A stretch of 32,090 bases of DNA from Candidatus Kuenenia stuttgartensis (lineage in GTDB: Bacteria > Planctomycetota > Phycisphaerae > Sedimentisphaerales > CAMDDF01): NCBI GenBank assembly GCA_945890885.1, contig CAMDDF010000010.1:1-32090 (forward strand), given 5' to 3'. The translations under genes were made by a program, and so were the position numbers. The first letter of the stretch is position 1, and every line of letters begins with the position of its first letter. Of the stretch, positions 21,509 to 29,239 are shown piece after piece. The notes under the pieces were generated by a model, which saw only the letters and a program-made list of their open reading frames with translations, ran no database searches and had not been told where the DNA came from.

Positions 21509-24301
21509 ATGTTAAGTGTTCCTGTTGAAATTGGCGTTATTGTTCTGGCAGGTTTAACCGTAGTGGGTGGAATACGGGTGGCCAAGAGCGTTCTGTCCTC
21601 AGGCATTGAAAGCTGCCGAGGCCGGTTTTTACTCTGGGCGGCTTTGTTCAATGTTGTTGCAGGTAGTTTCATAGTAGTTTTTCTGGACGCACTTTTTTTA
21701 TGGAAAACATTGGAAACCGGTCGCGTCGCCTTCTTTGAGCTGATAACCGCGATTTCAATGCTCATATTACCCACCCGGTTTATGTGGAACTATCTTGTCT
21801 GCTCTGCCAGATTAAAACAACAATTCAATCTTACGCCATGCACTTCCTCGGGCGTTTATGAGCACATAAACAATTTGGCAGGGATTATGGGTATTGCCTG
21901 CCCAGCAATACTATCCTCACTGCGTGTTACCAAACCGTTTGTCTTTGGAAGGTCGTCCAAAAAAGTGTTTCTGGCCGTTCCTGCCGACTGGCAGCAGGTG
22001 ATTAAAAAAGACACCACGGTAATCCTGATGCATGAGCTTGCACATATACGTAATCGTGATGTGGGATTTCTGACGTGGGCATTTTCTTTCACCCGTGATT
22101 TGTGGTGGTCAATAATCATAGTGGCACCGGCAATAATAGGTGTAATGTTTGTAAAAACAGATATTTCTTTGCCATGGATGCAAGCTGGTATTATTTACGC
22201 GTGCTGTATAATAATTTTACATACACTCTATGTAGCCATAGTACGAGAACGGGAGTATCTGGCAGATAAAACCGTTGCCAGATTAATCTTTTCTGGCCAA
22301 ATAAATGATGCCATTCGCAGCCAGTCGATTTTTGGGGTAACAGGGCGGCACGCTGCCGGCTTGCTACAAATACGATTAAGCATGATCAGACGATTTTCTA
22401 ACTGGCTTTCAGACAAGGCCTTGTTTGGAACAGGTCGAAGTGTTTGGAAATACAGCTTTATTGTTTTCCAATACTTCTATTCGACCCACCCCGATGCAGC
22501 TGAGCGTGCTGCTGCAATAGATGATACGGGTGAGCCGATAATAAATTTTGCCATTAATGAAAAAGAGAGTTTTTTTGCCGGCGTGTCGATAGGGATACTA
22601 GCGGTCACTATTTCACTGGCAGGATATTGGTTTTCCAGCATTATTCTTGGTATAAAGGGCGAGGTTGGCAGTCTGCTTTTGTCTTATGACCTGTTGATGC
22701 TGGCGGTGGGACCTGTGGTGGGTTTTGTGGCAATTATGTGTGCCATACCCATCTGGGCATCGTTAGGGACATCGCCACCCAATGCGAACTATCTTAAACT
22801 GATTTTTGCCAGGCACGGGGTGATGGTGGCGGCTTCGGTATGCGCAGCTTCGCTGATTATACTCAACGGATTGTTTGTCATTCAAACATGGATACTTTTT
22901 GTGCTGCTAACCGTATGGCTTATTCTTGTATCCTTTGCAGCGATTGTGATCAATATTGCGCTTATTTCGCTATGGCAGGATGCCAGATATTTCCTGAAAG
23001 AAGTTGTTGTCGAATTATTGTGGATAATGTTGTGTTTTTATGGAACGGTCGTGGTAGCTGTTTTTGCGTGTGTTGCAATTGCGATTGCCCTTATGGATTC
23101 TGGCAAAACCGTGCTAGGATTCAATGTCATATTTAGTGTTTTACTTGGTCTTTTAGCGAGTGGTTTTTTGAGTGGACGTACGACTATTTCTCGAACGCAG
23201 CAGTATATAATTTCATGTATAGGGCCGTGGACGTTCTATTGCGAAGGTGGGCGGTTTAAACGCTGGGGACCATTGTTTTTTTCTGGCATATGGGCATTGG
23301 AATGTTTTATTCCGGCATTCATATTTTTTATTATTAACTCTGTTTTACTAAGGTATATCACATGGAATCTCGACATCACTATATACTTATGCGCGATACT
23401 AATTCTGTGTTGTGCAGCACTGTGCATAGGCGGACGCAGGAATAGCCGAGTTAGTCGCAGGAAACATCAGGTATATGCGTTATATCACTCACTCAGGCTG
23501 CTTGAGACAAATATTCTGCCAGGTACCAGAGAGACCATAGAACGGTTGCTAAGCACCTATAATCCTGTCGATACGAGATGGAAGCGTTGGAACCGCAGAT
23601 TATTAAGAGTCGAGGTGTTTTTTGAATTGAGTCAATTGGTTCAAGAGCAAACGCAAATTGCCTGGCAGGGGGATATGATTCAATTTGTTTGTGCATGTGA
23701 AAATAAAGGTGGTTTTGGTTTGTGGCCATCCTGTTCTTCTAGACTTTGCTCAACATACCAAAGTCTGTATCTTTTTGAAAAGTTTGGCATTGTTCCAATT
23801 TATAATGTTGACTATCATGCATCATGGATAGGATCGATGCAGTGCAAGGAGGGTATGTTCCAAAGTCAGTGGAGCAAACGACCGCCATACCAAGATACGT
23901 TTTTTGCTATCAAGTCTCTGCAGTTATTAAATCGCCCGCTTATAGGCGACAAGAAGGTTGCTTGTCTTGCATGGGCAAAGAAAACTCTTCTTAATGAAGG
24001 TTTAAAAAACGAACACTGCGATATGATATATTATTGTCTTGCGGTCATTGACGCACTTGATGGAGCAGATATGGGGATTATTGACACTCTTGACAAGTGG
24101 AGCAGTAAAAAACTTCAGAAACTGGCGTTTTCAAATCCGGTCAATTCCTCGGATGCTATTTTATCTGTCCTCAGGGTTTATAGCATCTGTTTAAAGTACC
24201 ACGGTTTCGAGAAAACACCACATTCTATGGAAGCAAAGTCCATTTTGGCACAAAAGCTTGAAAAAGCTATTGTTGCCGAGTTAAGCGGCCTTCGATTCTG
24301 A
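21509..24301 (+). CDS. Membrane M48-type metalloprotease fused to prenyltransferase-like toroid
   Basis: The N-terminal ~330 residues hold hydrophobic segments and a zinc protease core: VILMHELAHIRNRD (HExxH, about residue 175) and REREYLADKTVA, with the third ligand Glu, as in the M48/HtpX-Ste24 family. Residues ~340-640 form many further membrane segments. The C-terminal ~280 residues are soluble and include CENKGGFGLWPSCSSRLCST, the GGF and STY pattern of prenyltransferase/terpene-cyclase alpha-alpha toroid repeats. At 930 residues it is about three times HtpX. It follows the sigma/anti-sigma pair by 19 nt and is probably co-transcribed. Membrane signalling by proteolysis of the anti-sigma is a fair inference; toroid function is unknown. 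Confidence 0.7.
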   Translation: MLSVPVEIGVIVLAGLTVVGGIRVAKSVLSSGIESCRGRFLLWAALFNVVAGSFIVVFLDALFLWKTLETGRVAFFELITAISMLILPTRFMWNYLVCSARLKQQFNLTPCTSSGVYEHINNLAGIMGIACPAILSSLRVTKPFVFGRSSKKVFLAVPADWQQVIKKDTTVILMHELAHIRNRDVGFLTWAFSFTRDLWWSIIIVAPAIIGVMFVKTDISLPWMQAGIIYACCIIILHTLYVAIVREREYLADKTVARLIFSGQINDAIRSQSIFGVTGRHAAGLLQIRLSMIRRFSNWLSDKALFGTGRSVWKYSFIVFQYFYSTHPDAAERAAAIDDTGEPIINFAINEKESFFAGVSIGILAVTISLAGYWFSSIILGIKGEVGSLLLSYDLLMLAVGPVVGFVAIMCAIPIWASLGTSPPNANYLKLIFARHGVMVAASVCAASLIILNGLFVIQTWILFVLLTVWLILVSFAAIVINIALISLWQDARYFLKEVVVELLWIMLCFYGTVVVAVFACVAIAIALMDSGKTVLGFNVIFSVLLGLLASGFLSGRTTISRTQQYIISCIGPWTFYCEGGRFKRWGPLFFSGIWALECFIPAFIFFIINSVLLRYITWNLDITIYLCAILILCCAALCIGGRRNSRVSRRKHQVYALYHSLRLLETNILPGTRETIERLLSTYNPVDTRWKRWNRRLLRVEVFFELSQLVQEQTQIAWQGDMIQFVCACENKGGFGLWPSCSSRLCSTYQSLYLFEKFGIVPIYNVDYHASWIGSMQCKEGMFQSQWSKRPPYQDTFFAIKSLQLLNRPLIGDKKVACLAWAKKTLLNEGLKNEHCDMIYYCLAVIDALDGADMGIIDTLDKWSSKKLQKLAFSNPVNSSDAILSVLRVYSICLKYHGFEKTPHSMEAKSILAQKLEKAIVAELSGLRF

Positions 24302-24483
24302 CAGCGGCTATTCCATTATCGCGTAAATGAACGTGTATCGGTTAAAAAAAATGATCCGCGTCTTGCCCCTCCGTAAAATTTTTCACAATTTTTCAAAAAT
24401 TATTCCGACATTCCCTTCCTTTTGTGGAGTTTACCTTATGAAGGCACAGAGAGTGTCGTTACTTGAATTTTTGAGAATAAGAA

Positions 24484-24954
24484 ATGTTAAGAGCACGTTT
24501 TGATAAATTTGATAAAGCTAAGAACGCCAGCAAATATACGGAGTTCTGCTTTGGTGAATACGAGGTCGTTATTGATGATGGTCCGCGGATTCGGCTTCCT
24601 CGTCCGATTGTGAAAGGTTTACATGAGCATAGGGTACGCCAGTTATGGCGTTTTGCCGATCCGACCGGGCCTCGCATGATTTTGTGCCCTGATTGTTTCC
24701 GCAATATTTATATTGAGACGGCATCCCAAAATCTTCCCAAATCTATGCCTGCCGAAGACGCTTACCTTAAATATATTTGTACTGGAATGAAGATGGAATG
24801 TGCACTGCCAAATCAAAACAAAATAAGAATTACGGCGATATGTCAAAAACACATCAACGTGAAACCTGGTCAGAGATTGGTCATAATTGGTACGGGTTTT
24901 TGGTTTACAACGCTGCGGCTGGACGACTGGCTCAGGATTGCCAATACAACATAA
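24484..24954 (+). CDS. MraZ-like double AbrB-fold protein (156 aa)
   Basis: Two similar halves are visible. The first reads FGEYEVVIDDGPRIRLPRPI and ends MILCPDCF; the second reads KMECALPNQNKIRITAICQK then GQRLVIIGTGFWFTTLRLDDW. In each, a strand is followed by an R-I-x-(L/I/T) strand, a helix and a closing strand, the order seen in MraZ, a transcription regulator with two SpoVT-AbrB folds. The family match is by pattern only. The last ~30 codons lie in the 129-bp direct repeat. The ribosome site is weak. It could regulate the following winged-helix, ParB and DUF932 genes. Confidence 0.5.
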   Translation: MLRARFDKFDKAKNASKYTEFCFGEYEVVIDDGPRIRLPRPIVKGLHEHRVRQLWRFADPTGPRMILCPDCFRNIYIETASQNLPKSMPAEDAYLKYICTGMKMECALPNQNKIRITAICQKHINVKPGQRLVIIGTGFWFTTLRLDDWLRIANTT

Positions 24955-24996
24955 ACGCGGGTTTTTGTGATTGGATAATTATATGCTGAAAATGGA
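24868..24996 (+). repeat. 129-bp direct repeat, copy A
   Basis: Copy A covers the last ~29 codons of the MraZ-like gene and ~40 bp after it. By eye it matches copy B (28159-28287) at 125 of 129 positions with no gaps. The two copies bracket the winged-helix, ParB and DUF932 genes. Confidence 0.85.
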
Positions 24997-25008
24997 AACG
25001 GTTCGGTC

Positions 25009-25716
25009 GTGATATCGGAAAGAAACAATCAGTTCGAGAACGAAATACCTTGTGGAAGATCTATAGACGAATCTTTGATTTTCCTCGGAGTTGTGGGGGA
25101 AAGTGTGACCGAAGCCACGAGAGGGACATTTTCCCTATCCCAACTTGAAGATATTGTCAAAAAGGCTGCGGTACACTGGGGAGCAGGAGATCACCTTTTA
25201 GCTATGTTGTTGTGCAAGTTACCGTCGATGCTTAAAGAACTTCAGTTGTTACCTGCAGTGAATGAGGAAAGTAAAACATTTTTACATGTTAAAACACAAT
25301 ACCGAATATGGACGAAAGGTGAATGCGAAATTGTAAAAGACATTACTAAGTACGAGGCAGAAAAAAATAGCTTCGACTTTTGGATAGATCGCGACGAAAA
25401 AAAAAGTCGGCCATTGAAAAAAAAGTTAGCAAACATAGGCCCTAAGGCGGTAGATCTGCTCATTTATCTTGTTGAAAGACTTGGGGAGAGAGTGTCCAAA
25501 GAACAGCTTTTGAGAGATGTTTGGGGTGAGGAAGTGTACCAAGATATCGAATGTGAAAGGAGCCAGCAAAACAAAATTGAGCTGCAATTGACCAAATTAG
25601 AGCAGTTTTGTGGCGGCAAATTTCGCCAGCATCTGTTTAGTAAGAAATTTGAGAAAGGTATTGGTTTAAATAGTTTGTTTAAGAACAGCTATTTTATATT
25701 TGAAAGGCTTGGTTGA
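25009..25716 (+). CDS. OmpR-type winged-helix regulator (235 aa)
   Basis: The start is a GTG (no good ATG upstream in frame). The N-terminal ~120 residues are unassigned (SVTEATRGTFSLSQLEDIVK). The C-terminal part resembles a Trans_reg_C winged helix: NIGPKAVDLLIYLVERLGER, VSKEQLLRDVWGEEVYQD, then a recognition helix with QNKIELQLTKLEQFCG. It lacks a response-regulator receiver domain. It lies directly after copy A of the direct repeat and is followed by ParB. It probably regulates this partition cassette, though no operator was identified. Confidence 0.65.
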   Translation: MISERNNQFENEIPCGRSIDESLIFLGVVGESVTEATRGTFSLSQLEDIVKKAAVHWGAGDHLLAMLLCKLPSMLKELQLLPAVNEESKTFLHVKTQYRIWTKGECEIVKDITKYEAEKNSFDFWIDRDEKKSRPLKKKLANIGPKAVDLLIYLVERLGERVSKEQLLRDVWGEEVYQDIECERSQQNKIELQLTKLEQFCGGKFRQHLFSKKFEKGIGLNSLFKNSYFIFERLG

Positions 25717-25852
25717 GATATTTCCATTTATTGTATGATTAATACAATGTGGCACCAACACGATTTTATCCGTTATCGAGACTTACCTGCAATAGACTGG
25801 CAATTCTTTATGAAAACTTTACCGCACCTTGAAGAATAAAATTTACGTTAAA

Positions 25853-25880
25853 TTGACTGTACTGGTATGTGTGATAAGTT
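25853..25880 (+). promoter_or_regulatory. Possible sigma-70 promoter before parB
   Basis: TTGACT (25853-25858) is separated by 16 nt from a weak -10, TAAGTT (25875-25880). The ParB ATG lies about 100 nt downstream. The rest of the 264-bp gap holds no gene. Confidence 0.3.
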
Positions 25881-25980
25881 AAAGAGAAGTTAGCTTAGCA
25901 GGTGTTATACATTCTGTAATAAATGAAAAAAAATCGGCAGCCGATTAAAAGGCAACCAAAAAATCCAGAAGGAGATATTT

Positions 25981-27120
25981 ATGGAAAACATTTCTGTTCA
26001 GCATGGGCCTGATCACGTGGAGTTGGCGGATGTCAGGCAAATCGAGCTTGATAAAATTATAGTCTCTGACTTTTGCTGTCGGAATAGCGAAGGTGATGAT
26101 CTGTCTTGCCTTATGGACTCCATTGTGCAAGAGGGGCTTTTACAATATCCCAATGCTATGGATAATGGCGATGGCACCTTTTTGTTGTTGTGCGGGCGTC
26201 GAAGATATTTAGCGTGCAAAACCCTTGGTTGGCAGCGAATACCGTGTGTGGTGAGGCAAAAAGACCAGAGGGATTTGATCTTTATCGCGCTGACGGAGAA
26301 TTTGCAGCGGTTGGCCTCAAATCCTGTTGATGAAGCGATATTTTTAGGTAAAGTCAAGAAAGAATTTGGCTATACCGAAGAGGAGCTTGGCCGTAGAACC
26401 GGCTTTCAACAAAGTGGGGTTAACGAACGGCTGTCTATTCTGGAGTTGCCTCGTGAAATTCTTATGGAAGTGAGCGCCGGTGAAGCTGGTCGGCTTAAGT
26501 TCACGCATGCCGTGGCTTTGGCCTATCTTATGAAAACTAACCGGAGTCAAAAGGAAAGTGAAATCAGAGATCTTGCGGTAAAAGTGAGAAGATGTCAACT
26601 TACGACGATTGAACTGAAAATGCTTGTAAAGTTAATTACCGGTGGTGGGTATGACCGTTTGCCGGACAAACTTAGAATGCTTCTGTTTAACCATAAATAT
26701 ATGACTGCCAAAGTGGCTAATCTTTATTTGGGCATAGAACAGATATGCCAGGAAAAAGAAATGCAGAAGTATCGCATTGTTGTTCCGACAATTAGAACCA
26801 GGATCGCAGATGTTATCTGCAAAGCCGTTAAATCCAAGTTGCTTTATGACAGAATTAAACAGCAAGTAATTGATTTGATTCAACATGAGGCAAAATCAGC
26901 GGATAGCGGTGCAGATGCCGGCTTAAATGTTAAAACAGTAGCACATCATTTTTCCAAGCTGGTAGATGAAATCAATATCAGCCGGGAAAAGATCATCGCA
27001 TTATCTAAAGATAATCCGCAACAGTTGGCAAATTTCAAGAGAATTGCACAAAACCTCATAAAACAGCTGAAAGAGTTGCTGGCAAACGTAGAGCCAGATA
27101 CGAATAATACCGGTAATTAA
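25981..27120 (+). CDS. ParB/Spo0J-family partition protein
   Basis: The N-terminal CTPase/Srx-like domain shows RQIELDKIIV, then LLLCGRRRYLACKTLGWQRI (the GERR-like box, here CGRR) and LTENLQRLASNPVDEA (the ENxxR box). A central HTH follows (YTEEELGRRTGFQQSGVNER). The C-terminal ~150 residues are helical and differ from chromosomal ParB, ending in a coiled coil (AQNLIKQLKELL). GAAGGAG precedes the ATG. No ParA is in the window. It fits a plasmid or PRTRC-type element protein, supporting the idea that the region is or was an autonomous replicon. Confidence 0.85.
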   Translation: MENISVQHGPDHVELADVRQIELDKIIVSDFCCRNSEGDDLSCLMDSIVQEGLLQYPNAMDNGDGTFLLLCGRRRYLACKTLGWQRIPCVVRQKDQRDLIFIALTENLQRLASNPVDEAIFLGKVKKEFGYTEEELGRRTGFQQSGVNERLSILELPREILMEVSAGEAGRLKFTHAVALAYLMKTNRSQKESEIRDLAVKVRRCQLTTIELKMLVKLITGGGYDRLPDKLRMLLFNHKYMTAKVANLYLGIEQICQEKEMQKYRIVVPTIRTRIADVICKAVKSKLLYDRIKQQVIDLIQHEAKSADSGADAGLNVKTVAHHFSKLVDEINISREKIIALSKDNPQQLANFKRIAQNLIKQLKELLANVEPDTNNTGN

Positions 27121-27143
27121 AATCTTATTTGGAGGAACACAAA

Positions 27144-28154
27144 ATGATTGCTTTAGTGCCTGTAAAAGAAGAATCGTTCGCAAAATGGGAAGATTTGTGC
27201 GACATGGTGTTAAGTCGGGATCAGCGTGTTTATGTTGTAAACAGTCGCAATATGGAAATAAAGGATGACGGTATATTGTGTGCTAGTGGATTTGAAGGTC
27301 CTATTGCAGAGTCGGCATTTTCGGGTTTGCTGCGGACATGGAGTATTCCGAATGAGTTTGCCAGAAAAGTGTGCCCTGAGGAGTTACTAAAGATTATGAT
27401 CACGCAGTTGGGGCATCGGCTGAATATTGATGTGCGGATACTTACCATTGATGGTGTTGCACACGCTATCATGCCATTTAATCGGCTGCCGATAATGCAC
27501 ACAGATGTTATTGAGTATTTAGGAAATAGTATCTCGCAGTGCGACGCTGTTTTGGCAGGAAATGTTCTCCGCATTACATCGGTAAACAGCGACTTCAAGG
27601 ACTTGCTTCCTGGCGATGCTTTCGGGTTTGGTTGGGAACTGGTGTGCAGCCAAAGCGGCTGGAATTTAACTGAGGCCTCGCAGTTTGCAATTCGTATGAT
27701 ATGCAGCAATGGGATGCTTGGATTTGACAGGTTTGCCTCGGTCAAACGAAATTACAACAGCAGTGAGCCGGCACTGGAAACGCTTGAGAAACTGGCACAG
27801 TTGCTTGATAGTGCAAACACGCCTGATATGTTTGAAGAGGCGGTTGATTGGGCGGCGAAAACACGGATAGAAAAAAACTATGAGCCAACTCTGAACTATC
27901 TATCGCGGCGGCTGGAAGGTGATGCTACAAAGTCTGCTCTGTCGCAGTTGACGGATTCGCATTCATGGTACGACCTTGTCAATGGGGTCACCGCTCTTGC
28001 GAAAACGCATCAACTGGTGATGCGCCGCAGATATGAGATTGAGGGAGGATTACTCATGAGTTGGTTTGCCAGACAGGGGCGGACCAAAGCACCATGGCAG
28101 ACAGTTTCCTGTGAAAAATGTAGTGTGTGGGATGCAGAAGCACCTCAAGGTTAA
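27144..28154 (+). CDS. DUF932 (phage/plasmid-like TIGR03299-type) protein
   Basis: ATG 27144 follows TTGGAGG. The product has the DUF932 pattern: GFEGPIAESAFSGLLRTWSI, FGFGWELVCSQSGWNLTEAS, then a helical part ending RRRYEIEGGLL. The family is common on plasmids, often near Ub-like or partition genes, and its function is not established. The last ~12 codons (CSVWDAEAPQG) read in a frame different from an MraZ-like remnant that overlaps them, so the C-terminus may have been altered when the repeat was acquired. It follows ParB by 23 nt and is probably co-transcribed. Confidence 0.75.
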   Translation: MIALVPVKEESFAKWEDLCDMVLSRDQRVYVVNSRNMEIKDDGILCASGFEGPIAESAFSGLLRTWSIPNEFARKVCPEELLKIMITQLGHRLNIDVRILTIDGVAHAIMPFNRLPIMHTDVIEYLGNSISQCDAVLAGNVLRITSVNSDFKDLLPGDAFGFGWELVCSQSGWNLTEASQFAIRMICSNGMLGFDRFASVKRNYNSSEPALETLEKLAQLLDSANTPDMFEEAVDWAAKTRIEKNYEPTLNYLSRRLEGDATKSALSQLTDSHSWYDLVNGVTALAKTHQLVMRRRYEIEGGLLMSWFARQGRTKAPWQTVSCEKCSVWDAEAPQG

Positions 28155-28245
28155 CCTGGGTCAGAGATTGGTAATAATCGGTACGGGTTTTTGGTTTACA
28201 ACGCTGCGGCTGGACGACTGGCTTAGGATTGCCAATACAACATAA
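28120..28245 (+). pseudogene. Remnant of a second MraZ-like gene (C-terminal ~40 codons)
   Basis: In this frame the DNA reads VVCGMQKHLKVNLGQRLVII and ends RIANTT-stop, matching the end of the 24484 gene with conservative changes upstream (KHLKVNLGQR against KHINVKPGQR) and identity after. There is no start codon. Its 5' part is overlapped by the DUF932 3' end. Confidence 0.6.
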
Positions 28246-28287
28246 ACGCGGGTTTTTGTGATTGGATAATTATATGCTGAAAAAGGA
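28159..28287 (+). repeat. 129-bp direct repeat, copy B
   Basis: Copy B differs from copy A by four substitutions, one of which changes AAATGGA to AAAAGGA and so completes a good ribosome site for the 28297 gene. It begins 5 nt after the DUF932 stop. Confidence 0.85.
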
Positions 28288-28296
28288 GACTTATTT

Positions 28297-28479
28297 ATGT
28301 GTGCAGACGAAAAAGAAATACCTGATGACAATGCGGATATTCCTGCTGGTGAAGAAGATAAGCAGGACGGCTCAGACTGGCCAGATATGTCTGAAGTTGG
28401 AAAAGACATTGGGGTCAATTGGCCTGATATGGGCGAATTAGGCAAGGATATTGGCAAGCAAATTCCCCCTGTCGGATAG
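28297..28479 (+). CDS. Small acidic protein with an internal WPDM repeat (60 aa)
   Basis: The C-terminal half contains a tandem 15-residue repeat: WPDMSEVGKDIGVN then WPDMGELGKDIGKQ. The N-terminus is very acidic (DEKEIPDDNADIPAGEEDK). AAAGGAGA precedes the ATG and lies in copy B of the direct repeat. No family recognised. It opens the operon that continues through a small membrane protein, a zinc protein, the ATPase and the GrpE-like protein. The repeated motif may be a docking peptide. Confidence 0.6.
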   Translation: MCADEKEIPDDNADIPAGEEDKQDGSDWPDMSEVGKDIGVNWPDMGELGKDIGKQIPPVG

Positions 28480-28626
28480 CAGTAAAGCCACAGCAGATGA
28501 GACATCAGATTTTCATGTGTGCCTAGTTGTGCCTAAGATTGCCTACAACGTCACTGGTATGGCATGGCAGTTTTTGTCATACTTGGTTTTAGAAACAAAT
28601 AGTGTAAATAATGAAAGGAATTAATT

Positions 28627-28812
28627 ATGCCGCTTGGACAAATACCACAATCGATCTGGGGACAAATTATAGAATGGTTAAAATTTTTAGTGAGGCTGCC
28701 TATCATTGCTCTGCTGATGGTTGCTGCGGCGATGTTCTGTTGGGTCGGATTCTGGTTTATCGTACGCCTGAGTATTTATATACATTCTCGTTGTCTTTCG
28801 AGGCCATGGTAA
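28627..28812 (+). CDS. Small single-pass membrane protein (61 aa)
   Basis: This frame, not the overlapping one at 28611-28844, is chosen because GAAAGGAATTAATT precedes its ATG and the product has a clear membrane helix (LPIIALLMVAAAMFCWVGFW) between a short N-terminus and a basic C-terminus. Its stop is 3 nt before the next ATG. It could anchor the neighbouring ATPase complex at the membrane, which is inference from position. Confidence 0.65.
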   Translation: MPLGQIPQSIWGQIIEWLKFLVRLPIIALLMVAAAMFCWVGFWFIVRLSIYIHSRCLSRPW

Positions 28813-28815
28813 AAA

Positions 28816-29238
28816 ATGAGTCCGGTACCATTCAATCCAATTAATCCTCAGCAGTTTTCACAGACCGGTGACAGAGTGACTACTGATGTTCAGCGATATT
28901 GCTCGCCGACAGGACAGATTGCTGACATTATCGTTAACGATCTGACAATCGATTCCAATGGCGTCTGGAAAACTGAGAAACTCAGGGAGTGTATCCCTCC
29001 GCTTGCAGACGGAAGAATACCGGATTCGCCGAAGGATATTCGTGAGTGCTGTCGATGTCAAGGTCTGATCCATGTGGAAAGTTCATATATCTGTCCGGTG
29101 TGTAATTTGACATTTTGCATAGTATGTACAACTGAGTTTTCACCAGATAAAGACAAGTCTATCAGGCTTTGTATACCCTGTGTAGAAAAAGCAACCACAA
29201 CCCCATTACAGAAGTTTTACAAGTGGATAGTAGGTTAA
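28816..29238 (+). CDS. Treble-clef/FYVE-RING-like zinc protein (140 aa)
   Basis: The C-terminal part holds eight cysteines in four CxxC pairs: CCRCQG, CPVCNLTFCIVC and CIPCVEK. The spacing suits a two-zinc cross-brace (FYVE/RING-like). The N-terminal ~75 residues are unassigned (VPFNPINPQQFSQTGDRVTT). It recalls the cysteine-rich tail of the E2-like protein at 5819 and could be an E3-like or adaptor module, but there is no direct link. It starts 3 nt after the membrane protein and ends 1 nt before the ATPase start, so translation is coupled. Confidence 0.65.
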   Translation: MSPVPFNPINPQQFSQTGDRVTTDVQRYCSPTGQIADIIVNDLTIDSNGVWKTEKLRECIPPLADGRIPDSPKDIRECCRCQGLIHVESSYICPVCNLTFCIVCTTEFSPDKDKSIRLCIPCVEKATTTPLQKFYKWIVG

Positions 29239-29239
29239 T

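Noticed and set aside
24438-24503. 21-codon ORF starting MKAQRVSLLEF with TGGAG upstream
   Set aside because: It vaguely resembles the start of an IS1595-type transposase but is too short to support, and overlaps the MraZ-like start.
28611-28844. 77-aa frame overlapping the small membrane protein
   Set aside because: The other frame (28627-28812) has a better-placed ribosome site, a clear membrane helix and a stop 3 nt before the next gene.
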